Shown piece by piece: positions 1 through 9,146 of a DNA stretch of 64,000 nt. Within the stretch, counting starts at the first letter, position 1. Each line of letters opens with the position of its first letter. Location of the stretch: positions 1 through 64,000 of the forward strand of contig NZ_CP051217.1 in the NCBI RefSeq assembly GCF_012516475.1. Reading direction: 5' to 3'. The notes under the pieces were generated by a model. It was given only the letters and a program-made list of their open reading frames with translations. It did no database searches and had not been told where the DNA came from. This DNA is from Parasphingorhabdus halotolerans. GTDB taxonomy: Bacteria > Pseudomonadota > Alphaproteobacteria > Sphingomonadales > Sphingomonadaceae. Position numbers and translations under genes: made by a program.

Positions 1-147
1 ATCCGGCTATCGAATTTTCTACTGTGGCAGGCCGCTTATTCCGAACTTTACTTCACCGATACGTTGTGGCCGGACTTCGACAAGCGCGAATTACAAAAGG
101 CGCTTCAGTCTTTTGGAGAACGGGATCGGCGTTTCGGTGGCCGTTGA
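1..147 (+). CDS. uppS: Undecaprenyl diphosphate synthase, C-terminal end (partial)
   Basis: The frame is open from the first base and ends with TGA at 145-147, giving the last 48 residues of a protein whose 5' part lies outside the window. The segment contains RLSNFLLWQ followed by [15 protein letters not shown], which is the conserved C-terminal region of cis-prenyltransferases of the UppS family (the RLSNFLLWQ arginines bind diphosphate). UppS makes the C55 lipid carrier for peptidoglycan and other wall polymers. It sits 3 bp upstream of cdsA, as in the standard bacterial uppS-cdsA-dxr-rseP-bamA order, so it is very probably co-transcribed with them. Only the tail is visible, so nothing can be said about its start or promoter. 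Confidence 0.93.
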   Translation: MRLSNFLLWQAAYSELYFTDTLWPDFDKRELQKALQSFGERDRRFGGR

Positions 148-150
148 GCG

Positions 151-957
151 ATGACCGATAATGTCGGCCCGGTCGGTGCGAAATCCAATGAATTGAGAAC
201 GCGCATTATTGTGGGAGTCGCACTTGTTGCGGTTACGGTTTCCACGCTCATTGTCGGCGATCATTCGGTTGGCCGGCACGCTTTGTGGCTTCTTGTGGTG
301 CTTATGGCATTGGGCATTGTTAGCGAATGGGCGATGTTGGTTGGCAGTCCGGATAACCGGAAGCTTGCAATGTACGCGCTTTCGGTGCCGCTCGCGATCA
401 TGTCGTATGTCGCAGCGGGCCCCTCGTTTTTAGCGCTTGGCCTCATCATCGGCGCTGCGATGTTTGTCGCGGTTTTCGATCGATCTCTAAAATTGGCGGC
501 GGGCATATTATATGCAGGGCTTCCGGCACTGTCGATTCTTTATCTGCGCGGTGTCGATAATGGATTATTGCTGGTTTTCTGGACGTTGTCGCTGGTCTGG
601 GCCACAGATATTGGCGCCTATTTTTCTGGTCGTGCGTTTGGCGGGCCGAAGCTGGCGCCAAGCTTTAGTCCCAATAAAACCTGGGCGGGCCTGATTGGTG
701 GTGTCATTGTTACCGCTATTTTCAGCTTTGCTCTTCACGTCTATTTCCAGCTGCCGTTTCGTCTGGTGATACTGAGTATGCCATTGGCAGTGCTTGCCCA
801 GATGGGCGATCTGTTTGAAAGCCAGATGAAGCGCAGGGCAGGGGCTAAGGACAGCGGCACAATATTTCCTGGTCACGGCGGTGTGATGGATCGGCTGGAT
901 GGTTTGATTCCGGTTGCGCCAGTTGTTGCCTCGATCATGTTATTGAGCAGCCAATGA
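151..957 (+). CDS. cdsA: Phosphatidate cytidylyltransferase
   Basis: This 268-residue, strongly hydrophobic protein has about seven or eight predicted membrane segments. It ends with the CDP-diglyceride synthase signature: SPNKTWAGLIGG near residue 173, then KRRAGAKDSGTIFPGHGG followed by MDRLDGL near residues 228-253. CdsA converts phosphatidic acid and CTP to CDP-diacylglycerol in the inner membrane, feeding all phospholipid synthesis. The ATG lies 3 bp after the uppS stop and the TGA overlaps the dxr ATG by 4 bp (ATGA), so translational coupling is likely. Length is close to the family norm. Nothing unusual was seen. Confidence 0.95.
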   Translation: MTDNVGPVGAKSNELRTRIIVGVALVAVTVSTLIVGDHSVGRHALWLLVVLMALGIVSEWAMLVGSPDNRKLAMYALSVPLAIMSYVAAGPSFLALGLIIGAAMFVAVFDRSLKLAAGILYAGLPALSILYLRGVDNGLLLVFWTLSLVWATDIGAYFSGRAFGGPKLAPSFSPNKTWAGLIGGVIVTAIFSFALHVYFQLPFRLVILSMPLAVLAQMGDLFESQMKRRAGAKDSGTIFPGHGGVMDRLDGLIPVAPVVASIMLLSSQ

Positions 958-2126
958 GCAGCGAAGCGAAGCGCTCCGTTTCGATATTTGGAGCCACGGG
1001 TTCGGTCGGCACGTCGACGCTGGATCTTATAAGGCTTGATCGAAACAACTATAAAATTCTAGCTCTAACTGCCAATGACAATGCAGAGGATCTCGCCAAG
1101 CTGTCGATAGAATTTGACGCTGAGCTAGCCGTTTTGGCAGACCCCTCCGGCCTTGCGCATTTGCAGCAATTGCTATCTGGTACATCGGTAAAGGCTGCGG
1201 CGGGACCGGATAATTTGCTGGCAGCTGCGCATCTGGATGCCGATTGGACTATGGCTGCCATTGTTGGCTGCGCGGGATTGCCGCCAACGTTGGAAGCGCT
1301 CAAACATGGCAAAACGGTCGCATTGGCGAACAAGGAAGCTCTGGTGTCCGCTGGCGCGTTAATGATGGCAGAAGCTCGGGCAGCTGGAGCGACCATGTTG
1401 CCCGTCGATTCCGAACATAATGCAATATTTCAATGTCTGCAGGGCGCGCGCATTGACCATGTGCGCAAAATAACATTGACGGCGAGCGGCGGGCCATTTC
1501 GCACTTGGACGCGCCAACAGATGGCATCGGTTACGCCCCAACAGGCCGTCGCGCATCCAAATTGGGATATGGGCGCGAAAATATCGGTCGATAGCGCAAC
1601 GATGATGAACAAGGGCTTGGAGCTAATTGAGGCACATCATTTGTTTCCGGTGGGGCTGAAGAATATCGAAATACTGGTCCACCCACAGTCAGTGATCCAT
1701 TCCATGGTCGAATATCGCGACCGGTCGACTTTGGCGCAACTGGGTTCGCCCGACATGCGTATCCCCATCGCCAGCGCACTTGCCTGGCCCGAGCGGATGG
1801 AGACTGATTGCAAACCGCTCGATCTGGTGACAATCAGCCAGCTTGATTTTGAAGCGCCGGACCTTGAACGTTTTCCGGCCATTAAACTCGCTCGCTCAGC
1901 TATAGAGTCGGGCGGTGGCAAGCCGGCCATCTTAAATGCGGCCAATGAAATAGCGGTGGCAGCGTTTCTGAATGGGACCATTCAGTTTCTGGAAATCACC
2001 GAGATTGTATCGCGCGTGCTAGAAGGCTATAGCCCACCGCAACCTGAATCTCTCGACGATATTTTTGCGATAGATGAGGCGGCAAGGGCGCGGGCGACAC
2101 ATTTGGTTGAGGAAATGACAGTTTGA
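954..2126 (+). CDS. dxr: 1-deoxy-D-xylulose 5-phosphate reductoisomerase
   Basis: A 390-residue cytosolic enzyme of the MEP isoprenoid pathway that converts DXP to 2-C-methyl-D-erythritol 4-phosphate with NADPH. Visible hallmarks are the N-terminal Rossmann motif GATGSVGTSTLDL (about residues 13-25), ALANKEALVSAG, the metal/substrate segment PVDSEHNAIFQCL, the flexible-loop region HPNWDMGAKISVDSATMMNKGLELIEAHHLF, and HPQSVIHSMVEY. The start overlaps cdsA (ATGA), and the TGA at 2124-2126 overlaps the TTG start of rseP. Length is normal for the family. Its position between cdsA and rseP is the standard one, and with uppS it supplies and uses isoprenoid precursors. Confidence 0.96.
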   Translation: MSSEAKRSVSIFGATGSVGTSTLDLIRLDRNNYKILALTANDNAEDLAKLSIEFDAELAVLADPSGLAHLQQLLSGTSVKAAAGPDNLLAAAHLDADWTMAAIVGCAGLPPTLEALKHGKTVALANKEALVSAGALMMAEARAAGATMLPVDSEHNAIFQCLQGARIDHVRKITLTASGGPFRTWTRQQMASVTPQQAVAHPNWDMGAKISVDSATMMNKGLELIEAHHLFPVGLKNIEILVHPQSVIHSMVEYRDRSTLAQLGSPDMRIPIASALAWPERMETDCKPLDLVTISQLDFEAPDLERFPAIKLARSAIESGGGKPAILNAANEIAVAAFLNGTIQFLEITEIVSRVLEGYSPPQPESLDDIFAIDEAARARATHLVEEMTV

Positions 2127-3247
2127 TTGAAGGTCCAGGTCTTTTACTGACAGTTTTTGCGTTTTTGATCGTCATTGGCTTACTCGTCTTTGTGCACGAA
2201 ATGGGACACTATCTGGTAGGTCGCTGGTGCGGAGTGAAGGTGGAAACCTTCGCGATCGGATTTGGCAAGGAAATCACCGGCTGGACCGACAAGCGCGGAA
2301 CGCGCTGGAAATTGTGCATGCTACCGCTTGGCGGCTATTGCCAGTTTGCGGGCGATATGGATCCGGCTAGCTCGCCTAGTGATGAATGGCTCAAGATTCC
2401 AGAAGAAGAACGTAACCAGGCTTTCCAGTCGAAGTCGCTATTGCAGCGCGCAGCGATTGTGTTTGCGGGACCAGCGATAAACTTCCTTTTCGCGATGCTT
2501 ATTTTGGGCGGCTTCGCAGTAGCATATGGCGAGAATGTTACGTTACCAGTAGTTGGTGAAGTCGCGGAGGGAACAACGGCGGAGAAACTCGGCCTTCAGC
2601 CCGGTGACAAGATTGTGGAACTGGATGGCGATAAAATTGATTCCTTTGGTGATCTTGCCCGCGAAATTTCAATCATTCCCGATGAGGAAATCACACTAAA
2701 ATATCAGCGCAACGGTGATCTGATCTCCGCGACAACGACGGTCGGTGTCCGGATCGAAAAGGACCGCTTTGGCAATGAATATCGAATTGGTCAGCTTGGC
2801 GTTAGGGCAGGAAAGTTTGAGCGCCGGGATGTGTCGATATTTGAGGCTCCAGTAGTGGCTGCCGAGCAAACCGTGAGCATCGTGGACCTTATCGTAACGA
2901 CGATGGGGCAGGTGATCAGCGGGAGGCGCTCGATTAAAGAACTGGGTGGCCCGCTAAAAATTGCCCAGGTTTCCGGCGAGCAATTTGTCGCTGGTCTCAA
3001 TCAATTCATATTCTTCGTTGCTCTGATCTCAATTAACTTGGGGTTCATCAACCTCCTGCCAATCCCCGTGCTCGATGGAGGCCATCTGATGTTCTACGCA
3101 ATCGAAGCGGTTCGGCGCAAGCCGGCTAACCCGAAGGTGCAGGAATGGGCTTTCCGGTCCGGTTTTGCGCTCGTGGTTATGTTTATGTTGGTAGTTACGT
3201 TTAATGATCTGTCGTCGTTCGGACTGTTCAAGGCATTTTCTGGCTGA
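2123..3247 (+). CDS. rseP: Site-2 intramembrane metalloprotease RseP
   Basis: A 374-residue M50 zinc protease. The HExxH motif (HEMGH, residues 25-29) lies in the first membrane helix, one PDZ domain lies around residues 140-220 (TAEKLGLQPGDKIVELDG), and the LDG zinc-ligand motif lies in NLLPIPVLDGGHL near residue 325. The family cleaves anti-sigma factors and signal-peptide remnants within the inner membrane. The start is a TTG at 2123 that overlaps the dxr stop. It was chosen because the next in-frame ATG is inside HEMGH and would remove the active site, and GAGG lies about 10 bp upstream. It has one evident PDZ domain rather than the two of E. coli RseP, as is common in alphaproteobacteria. 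Confidence 0.94.
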   Translation: MIEGPGLLLTVFAFLIVIGLLVFVHEMGHYLVGRWCGVKVETFAIGFGKEITGWTDKRGTRWKLCMLPLGGYCQFAGDMDPASSPSDEWLKIPEEERNQAFQSKSLLQRAAIVFAGPAINFLFAMLILGGFAVAYGENVTLPVVGEVAEGTTAEKLGLQPGDKIVELDGDKIDSFGDLAREISIIPDEEITLKYQRNGDLISATTTVGVRIEKDRFGNEYRIGQLGVRAGKFERRDVSIFEAPVVAAEQTVSIVDLIVTTMGQVISGRRSIKELGGPLKIAQVSGEQFVAGLNQFIFFVALISINLGFINLLPIPVLDGGHLMFYAIEAVRRKPANPKVQEWAFRSGFALVVMFMLVVTFNDLSSFGLFKAFSG

Positions 3248-3344
3248 TTGGCCATTGATTGCTGGAGCCAGTTGGGGCAGGGGGTTCGCTTGAAGTTGGC
3301 GCGGATAACTGTTCCAGCTTTTGTTATTTATTGGTTTTTTGGGC

Positions 3345-6038
3345 GTGAAAGCGAGTTTGTCTGTGAAGCATAAGAATCGGCTCTTGCCAGCCTTGATGTG
3401 TGGTACGATTTTAGCTGGGATTGTATCTCCAGCCTACGCGCAAGAAACTACGCCTGCGGCCTCTGTGCTACCTGTGGATGATACCATACGGTCGATTACA
3501 GTTAATGGTTCCCAGCGTCTGGAATCACAAACCGTATTATCCTATATGAAATTGCGAGTTGGACAGAAATATACTCAGGAATCGGCTGACCAGGCGCTCA
3601 AGGACCTATTTGAAACCGAGCTGTTCAAAGACGTCAGCATTCGCAATAATAGTGGCGCAGTTGTTATTGAAGTGATCGAGAACCCGGTGATCAACCGCAT
3701 ATTGCTCGAGGGCAATAAACGGATCAAGGAAGACAAGATTCGTCCCGAAATCCGGTTGGCGCCGAGGCAGATTTTTACGCGCTCCAAAGTCCGTGCTGAT
3801 GTTGCGCGTATTGTTGAACTATATAAACGCAAGGGCCGGTTCGCTGCGAGTGTAGAGCCGAAAATGGTTCAACTCGACCAGAACCGCGTTGATATCGTCT
3901 TCGAGGTTAGCGAAGGCCCTAAATCCAAGGTTCAACAGATCAATATCATTGGAAATGAGAAATTTTCTGATGGCAAGCTTCGCGGCGAAATGGCAACCAA
4001 GCAGGCACGTTTCTATCGCTTTTTCAGTTCCAGCGACACTTACGACCCGGATCGGCTGGCGTTCGACCAACAAAAGCTGCGTCAATTTTATCTGACCGAG
4101 GGCTATGCAGACTTTCGCGTAATCTCGGCTGTCGCCGAACTGACACCTGACAAAAAAGACTTCATCATTACTTATGTGGTTGAAGAAGGCGACCGTTACA
4201 AATTCGGCGATGTTACAGTAGAAAGTGATATTCGCGACTTCACGTCTGAAAGGCTGACGCCGTTGTTGCCTATGCAAGCTGGCGATTTTTACGATGCCAA
4301 GCAAGTGGAAGATACGGTCGAGACATTGTCGGAAACGGCAGGCTTGTTTGGCTATGCATTTGCGGATGTTAGGCCGCAGTTTGAGCGTGACAAAGAAACT
4401 TTGACTATGGGCATTGTCTTCAAAGTCGCAGAGAGTGATCGCGTCTATGTCGAACGGATAGACATTAACGGAAACACTTTGACGCAGGACAAAGTTGTTC
4501 GACGCGAGTTTCGCCTGAATGAAGGTGACGCTTTTAACAGCTTCCAGGTAAAACGCTCGGCCAACCGGATCAAGTCCCTTGGATTTTTCCAGGAAGATCT
4601 GGAGATTGAGCAGAAACAGGGCAGTGCGCCGGACCGTATTATATTGGAAGCCAACGTTGAAGAACGGGCGACGGGCCAGTTGCAACTCTCTGCGGGTTTC
4701 TCAAGTGTCGAGAACTTCATCCTCCAAGCCTCTGTTCAACAAAGTAATTTTCGCGGAAAAGGTCAGCAACTGCGCGCTAGTGTCAGCTATTCCAGTTTCT
4801 CCAATTCGGTCGAGCTCGGCTTTACCGAACCTTATCTTTTTGATCGAAACATTGCTTTGGCGGGCGATATTTTTCGTCGTGATCTGAACAGCTTTAACTT
4901 TATCAACAATGATCGAAATACGACCTTCGAGCAGGTGACGACAGGCTTCCAGATTAGAGCCGGTGTGCCAATTACCGAGTATTTGTCGGCATCATTTCGC
5001 TATGGTTTGAGCGAAGATGATGTGACACTGGATCGAAACACCTTCTTCACGGACTCCAACAATGACGGCATTCTGGGCAACAGCGTGGCGGACACTTGTG
5101 ATCCGTTGCGCGCAGGCCGTTTTCTCTGCGATACCATTGGCAAGCGAACCACTTCATCGTTGGGCGCGTCTTTAATATATGATGATCGCAACAACCGAAT
5201 TCGTCCAACACGCGGCCAGACGGTGGTTGGCAGCGTTGATTTCGCTGGCCTGGGCGGTAGCGTGAAATATATTCGTGGCCGATTGAACGCATCAAAATAC
5301 TGGCAACCATTTGGTGACTTTGTATTCTCGGTGAGCGCGGAAGCGGGTTATATTCATCCGCTGGAAAGTCGCGGTACCGCAGCGAATGGTATCGACGATG
5401 TCCGCTTGACAGACCGGTTCTTCCTTGGGGAGCCGCAAATGCGCGGCTTTGATATTCGTGGTATCGGGCCGCGTATTATTCGTGCGGCTACAATTCCCGG
5501 ATTGGATTCAGGTGGAAACGTTATCAACGAGTTGGTCATTAATAATAATGGCCAGCAAGACGATGCGATTGGTGGTCGTGCCTATTACCTCGGACGCGCA
5601 GAGCTTGAAATCCCACTGGGTACTGGTGCTAGAGAACTAGGTCTTCGGCCATCAATCTTTGTCGACGTTGGTGCGGTGTTTAAGGTGCGGCAGCCAATAC
5701 TGCTGACGGACTTGCAGACACAAACTATTGCACTGACCGATAGCCAAGGCAATGTCTCCCCTACCGGAGCAGCCGCAGGTCTCTTTCTGACTAAAGATGC
5801 AGCCGGTAACGCTGCAACTACATTTGATGCCGTTACCAATGGGGTCGCAAATCCTGTTGCCACTAGCTTTACAGAACGCTTCTTTGGCGACAGTCCGTCA
5901 CCTCGCGTTTCCGTCGGTTTCGGTGTTAACTGGAACTCGCCATTTGGTCCGTTCAGGATTGATATCGCCAAAGCTTTGTTAAAAGAGCCTGGCGATGATA
6001 CAAAACTATTCACTTTCAACGTAGGAACACAATTCTAA
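3345..6038 (+). CDS. bamA: Outer membrane protein assembly factor BamA
   Basis: Central subunit of the BAM complex that folds beta-barrel proteins into the outer membrane. An N-terminal signal peptide ends near SPAYAQ. Five POTRA domains follow (about residues 45-440) and then a 16-strand barrel. The loop-6 motif is visible as MRGFDIRGIGPR and the protein ends in phenylalanine, the usual barrel-terminal signal. About 897 residues from the GTG at 3345 is roughly 100 longer than E. coli BamA, with extra residues in late barrel loops (around NNNGQQDDAIGG and the Thr/Ala-rich stretch before TERFFG). The start is uncertain: TTG 3321, GTG 3345 and GTG 3363 are all in frame, and 3363 gives the tidiest signal peptide. 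The stop overlaps the next ATG by one base. Confidence 0.95.
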   Translation: MKASLSVKHKNRLLPALMCGTILAGIVSPAYAQETTPAASVLPVDDTIRSITVNGSQRLESQTVLSYMKLRVGQKYTQESADQALKDLFETELFKDVSIRNNSGAVVIEVIENPVINRILLEGNKRIKEDKIRPEIRLAPRQIFTRSKVRADVARIVELYKRKGRFAASVEPKMVQLDQNRVDIVFEVSEGPKSKVQQINIIGNEKFSDGKLRGEMATKQARFYRFFSSSDTYDPDRLAFDQQKLRQFYLTEGYADFRVISAVAELTPDKKDFIITYVVEEGDRYKFGDVTVESDIRDFTSERLTPLLPMQAGDFYDAKQVEDTVETLSETAGLFGYAFADVRPQFERDKETLTMGIVFKVAESDRVYVERIDINGNTLTQDKVVRREFRLNEGDAFNSFQVKRSANRIKSLGFFQEDLEIEQKQGSAPDRIILEANVEERATGQLQLSAGFSSVENFILQASVQQSNFRGKGQQLRASVSYSSFSNSVELGFTEPYLFDRNIALAGDIFRRDLNSFNFINNDRNTTFEQVTTGFQIRAGVPITEYLSASFRYGLSEDDVTLDRNTFFTDSNNDGILGNSVADTCDPLRAGRFLCDTIGKRTTSSLGASLIYDDRNNRIRPTRGQTVVGSVDFAGLGGSVKYIRGRLNASKYWQPFGDFVFSVSAEAGYIHPLESRGTAANGIDDVRLTDRFFLGEPQMRGFDIRGIGPRIIRAATIPGLDSGGNVINELVINNNGQQDDAIGGRAYYLGRAELEIPLGTGARELGLRPSIFVDVGAVFKVRQPILLTDLQTQTIALTDSQGNVSPTGAAAGLFLTKDAAGNAATTFDAVTNGVANPVATSFTERFFGDSPSPRVSVGFGVNWNSPFGPFRIDIAKALLKEPGDDTKLFTFNVGTQF

Positions 6039-6685
6039 TGACTTTTTCAACCAAAACACTTTTGAAATCCGCTGCATTGGGTTTGGCTGCTGTCTCCGTG
6101 CCCGCACTTGTAACTGCACCTGCCTCGGCACAGTCTCGCTTAGGCGTAGCGATGGCAAACTATGAAGCTGCGATTGTTAAATCACAGGCTTATCAGACAG
6201 CCGTTACCCAGATGAAAACGACGTATAAGGCGGATATCGACGCGTCGAATGCGCGGGCTACTGCTCTGCAAGCGGAACTCAAACCGTTGGTCGATGCCTA
6301 TAATGCCGCTGTTCAGCAGCCCGGCGCAACACCGGCTTCAGTTCAGCCTCAGGCGCAAGCACTGCAAAACAAGCAGCAAGCCAGTCAACAAGAAATTGCA
6401 CGTCTGCAACAGCGCGTGACGCTGGCAACCCGCTATGTTGAAGAGCAAGTCGCCGCAAAGTTGAATGATGCAATAAAATCTGCCATGAAATCGAAGAAAG
6501 TCGATCTGGTTCTTCAGCCGCAAGCGATTGTAGCGCGTGAGCCTTATGTCGATATTACCGACGATATCGTTCTGGAATTGAACAAGTTGATTCCATCAGC
6601 TTCGATTACACCACCAGCGGGCTGGCAGCCAGGACAGGAGCAGCAAGCACAGCAGCCTGCCGCAGCGCAACCTTCCGGCCGTTAA
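6038..6685 (+). CDS. skp: Periplasmic chaperone OmpH/Skp family
   Basis: A 215-residue exported protein with a clear signal peptide cleaved after PASAQ (about residue 31). A helical, Gln/Ala/Lys-rich body follows (about residues 45-150), which would form the two coiled-coil tentacles of Skp, and then a Pro/Gln-rich tail. The segment [20 protein letters not shown] matches the conserved C-terminal region of OmpH-like proteins. Skp holds unfolded outer membrane proteins in the periplasm for BamA, consistent with the ATG sharing one base with the bamA stop. The low-complexity tail ([14 protein letters not shown]) is typical of sphingomonad members. No lpxD gene follows, unlike in most Gram-negative bacteria. 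Confidence 0.9.
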   Translation: MTFSTKTLLKSAALGLAAVSVPALVTAPASAQSRLGVAMANYEAAIVKSQAYQTAVTQMKTTYKADIDASNARATALQAELKPLVDAYNAAVQQPGATPASVQPQAQALQNKQQASQQEIARLQQRVTLATRYVEEQVAAKLNDAIKSAMKSKKVDLVLQPQAIVAREPYVDITDDIVLELNKLIPSASITPPAGWQPGQEQQAQQPAAAQPSGR

Positions 6686-6693
6686 TCAGCAAT

Positions 6694-7155
6694 ATGGCTC
6701 ACGTTATTGACTATGACGTAACCAAGGTTATGGCGGTGCTTCCGCACCGCTATCCCATGCTTTTGGTTGATCGGTTGGAAGAGCTTGTCAAAGACGAGTC
6801 GATCCGGGCAATAAAAGCCGTCACGATGAATGAGGGTTTCTTTCAGGGCCATTTCCCTGGTCGGCCGATTATGCCCGGAGTGATGATTGTAGAGGCGCTG
6901 GCCCAAGCGGCTGGTGTTCTTGCCATGGAGAGTTTCGGTCTCGTCGGTTCAGGAAAGCTAGTCTATTTTATGGCGATTGACGGAGCGAAATTTCGGGTGC
7001 CAGTCGAACCGGGTTGTCTCTTGTCGCTTAATGTGAAATTCGAGCAGAAACGCGCAAGGGTTTGCAAATTTTCTGGTCAGGCGATGATTGGCGACAAGCT
7101 CGCAGCAGAAGCTAATTTTACAGCCATGATTGCGGACCCTCCAGAAGCGCAATAG
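6694..7155 (+). CDS. fabZ: 3-hydroxyacyl-ACP dehydratase FabZ
   Basis: A 153-residue hotdog-fold dehydratase of type II fatty acid synthesis that removes water from 3-hydroxyacyl-ACP. It shows [11 protein letters not shown] at residues 17-27 and the catalytic segment [20 protein letters not shown], with His53 and Glu67 as the active-site pair. It begins 8 bp after skp, so it belongs to the envelope operon. In LPS-making bacteria fabZ is normally flanked by lpxD and lpxA, and neither is present here, which fits sphingomonads that carry glycosphingolipids instead of LPS. Length is normal. Confidence 0.96.
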   Translation: MAHVIDYDVTKVMAVLPHRYPMLLVDRLEELVKDESIRAIKAVTMNEGFFQGHFPGRPIMPGVMIVEALAQAAGVLAMESFGLVGSGKLVYFMAIDGAKFRVPVEPGCLLSLNVKFEQKRARVCKFSGQAMIGDKLAAEANFTAMIADPPEAQ

Positions 7156-7261
7156 CGTTAAAAGAACCTTGCACTTTTATGGGGTGGCAGCTAATGCGCC
7201 GCTTCTTACGAAGAAATTCGCTTATGAGCTGGTCGGAAACCAGTTCGCTATGGAGCAGAAA

Positions 7262-7492
7262 ATGAAAAAAGATACGCATCCCGATTATCATATGATCAAA
7301 GTCCAGATGACCGACGGTAGCAGTTTTGAAACCCGCTCGACATGGGGCAAAGAGGGCGATACACTGCAGTTGGATATCGACCCAAGCTCTCACCCGGCAT
7401 GGACCGGTGGTAACCAGCGCTTGCTGGATGCTGGTGGCCAGGTTGCGCGCTTTAACAAGCGTTTTGGCGGACTTTCGCTCAAAAAAGGATAA
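7262..7492 (+). CDS. rpmE: 50S ribosomal protein L31
   Basis: A 76-residue protein beginning [19 protein letters not shown] and ending [14 protein letters not shown], a clear L31. It has no cysteines, so it is the zinc-independent (C-minus) form common in alphaproteobacteria. The ATG at 7262 is preferred over the in-frame ATG at 7250 because family members start at MK.DTHPDYH and because GGAG lies about 8 bp upstream. It follows fabZ by about 106 bp and converges with pxpC, which ends 23 bp beyond its stop. It may have its own promoter in the gap. Confidence 0.94.
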   Translation: MKKDTHPDYHMIKVQMTDGSSFETRSTWGKEGDTLQLDIDPSSHPAWTGGNQRLLDAGGQVARFNKRFGGLSLKKG

Positions 7493-7515
7493 TTGGTTTC
7501 GGCGTTTTTGGTCGA

Positions 7516-8478
7516 CTACCACAAATCCATTGGACCCAGCCAACGATCGAGAAGCGCTAGTTTCTCGCGGTAAATCTCCGTGGCTCGCTCAGGTGTCGTT
7601 TTTACGAGCTGGATTTGCGCGCCGGGCCGCAATTGGCCGATCAGGTGCCGATCAGCGCGAATCACTTGCGCTATTCTCGGATAACCTCCGGTTGTCTGGG
7701 CATCAGGACCGAGCAGAAATGGCTGACCGTTTGGTGGACATTGAATGGTGCCCGGAAACACTGGCGTACTGGGCAAATTATTAGCCTTGTCACATTCCAG
7801 TGGTTCCCCGATCAATTCAATCCCCATGCGACTTGAACGTTGCCCGGCATTGCATTTTTCCTCGAACAGCTTTTGCTTCGCGTTGGCTCTTAGGAAATGG
7901 AACTCGGGACCAACGGTTGCGCGGAGAATGAAGCTGTTCGAGTTTAATGCCACTATGGGTTGCGGAGTTTTCGGCGCTGATAATTGTTTCAGGTTTTTGC
8001 CAGGGGGATCGCTATCTGTCCAAGTGAGGCGATCACCTGCTTTTAGCGGACGGCCATATAGTCCGCCAATGCCAGCCTGCAAATAGGTCGATTGACCACC
8101 AAGAACTTTCCGAATGTCCAGGGTTTTGTCGATCGACAGATAGGAGCGGCAACCGGTTCTCGCAGGATCAATTTCCACGATATCGTCGGCGTTCAATGCA
8201 AGTAACCGTTGAAGGTCAGCGGTGTTGCCGTTTATCCGAATGGAATATGCAGCCCCAGTCAATGCAGCATTGCAGGGTTGTTCCACCTGAAAGCGCATCA
8301 TATCCAGAGTAATTTCGATTGCCAAAGCATCTGCTGGCTTGCCGACCAACCGGTTTGCCAATGCCAATGACAGACAATCAGCCGCGCCCGCTGCTGGCAT
8401 GCCAATGTGACGATGCCCCTGAAAGGGAGCACCTTGTAAGGTTGTTTGTAGGCCGGGTTTAATGATCGTTAGGGCCAA
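7516..8478 (-). CDS. pxpC: 5-oxoprolinase subunit PxpC (KipA / biotin-dependent carboxyltransferase fold)
   Basis: A 320-residue protein starting MALTIIKPGLQTTLQ and continuing with GMPAAGAADCLSLALANRLVG, the typical N-terminus of KipA/PxpC (older names: allophanate hydrolase subunit 2, urea amidolyase-related). With PxpA and PxpB it forms the ATP-dependent 5-oxoprolinase that opens 5-oxoproline to glutamate. The C-terminal half contains VFPGTIQCPPNGQPFLLGPDAQTTGGYPRIAQV, a conserved family stretch. Its start overlaps the end of pxpB by 10 bp. It is the last gene of a five-gene minus-strand operon and ends tail-to-tail with rpmE. Confidence 0.92.
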   Translation of the reverse strand: MALTIIKPGLQTTLQGAPFQGHRHIGMPAAGAADCLSLALANRLVGKPADALAIEITLDMMRFQVEQPCNAALTGAAYSIRINGNTADLQRLLALNADDIVEIDPARTGCRSYLSIDKTLDIRKVLGGQSTYLQAGIGGLYGRPLKAGDRLTWTDSDPPGKNLKQLSAPKTPQPIVALNSNSFILRATVGPEFHFLRANAKQKLFEEKCNAGQRSSRMGIELIGEPLECDKANNLPSTPVFPGTIQCPPNGQPFLLGPDAQTTGGYPRIAQVIRADRHLIGQLRPGAQIQLVKTTPERATEIYREKLALLDRWLGPMDLW

Positions 8479-9146
8479 TGTATTGGCTCTTTCAAAAGGC
8501 GATTAAAATCGTCACGGTCGATTGGTGTGAAACGGACGGGTAGTTGTGGCGACAGCATTGCAGGCTGATCACGTGCAGGATCGAACATCGCGAGCGGCGT
8601 GCGACCGATGATTGGCCAACCGCCGGGGCTGTCAAAAGAATATATGCAGCTTTGCTCGCCAATAATACCAACCGACCCGGCCAAAACCTTTTGGCGCGGT
8701 TGTGGCAAGCGCCCGATATTCGGCACAGGCTTGCTCGACCGGAGATAACCAAAGCCGGGCATGAAACCGAGCATGGTGACGGTGAACTCTAACGAGCAAT
8801 GCCACTTAGCTAGAAGTTGAGGCTTCACGCCAACTGCCTGCGAGATCAGTTTTTGATCTGGTCCAAACTCCGGATCATAACATACAGGAATTGTGATCGG
8901 ATTGGAGGGTTCCATAGCCTCGATTTCTGCGGTTTTCAGACGTTCTCGCAGCAAAGTCTCTGCTTCGGATGGCGAATATTGCGCCGGATCAAATTGAACA
9001 GCGAGGGTTTCAAGTCCGGGAACGATTTCCAGCCAGTTCGATTGAGTTTCCAATTGGCCGATTGCGGCGTGGACCGCGTTTAAGTCACCGAGCTGGACGG
9101 ATATCCAATCGTCGCATACGTGGAAACAAGGGGCCGCCAGCTTCAC
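8469..9146 (-). CDS. pxpB: 5-oxoprolinase subunit PxpB (KipI family)
   Basis: A 225-residue cyclophilin-like KipI-family protein. The signature GFMPGFGYLRSSKP is followed by RLPQPRQKVLAGSVGIIGEQSCIYSFDSPGGWPIIGRTP, which matches the conserved core of PxpB/KipI. In B. subtilis the homologue was first described as an inhibitor of sporulation kinase A, and the general role is as a subunit of 5-oxoprolinase. The start codon overlaps the pxpA stop (ATGA) and its end overlaps pxpC, so stoichiometric translation of pxpA-B-C is expected. Here the upstream pxpA frame is shifted, which could also lower pxpB translation. Confidence 0.92.
   Translation of the reverse strand: MKLAAPCFHVCDDWISVQLGDLNAVHAAIGQLETQSNWLEIVPGLETLAVQFDPAQYSPSEAETLLRERLKTAEIEAMEPSNPITIPVCYDPEFGPDQKLISQAVGVKPQLLAKWHCSLEFTVTMLGFMPGFGYLRSSKPVPNIGRLPQPRQKVLAGSVGIIGEQSCIYSFDSPGGWPIIGRTPLAMFDPARDQPAMLSPQLPVRFTPIDRDDFNRLLKEPIHWP

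Noticed and set aside
3819..4685. A 288-codon minus-strand open frame
   Set aside because: It lies wholly within bamA and is an antisense by-product of its codon use.
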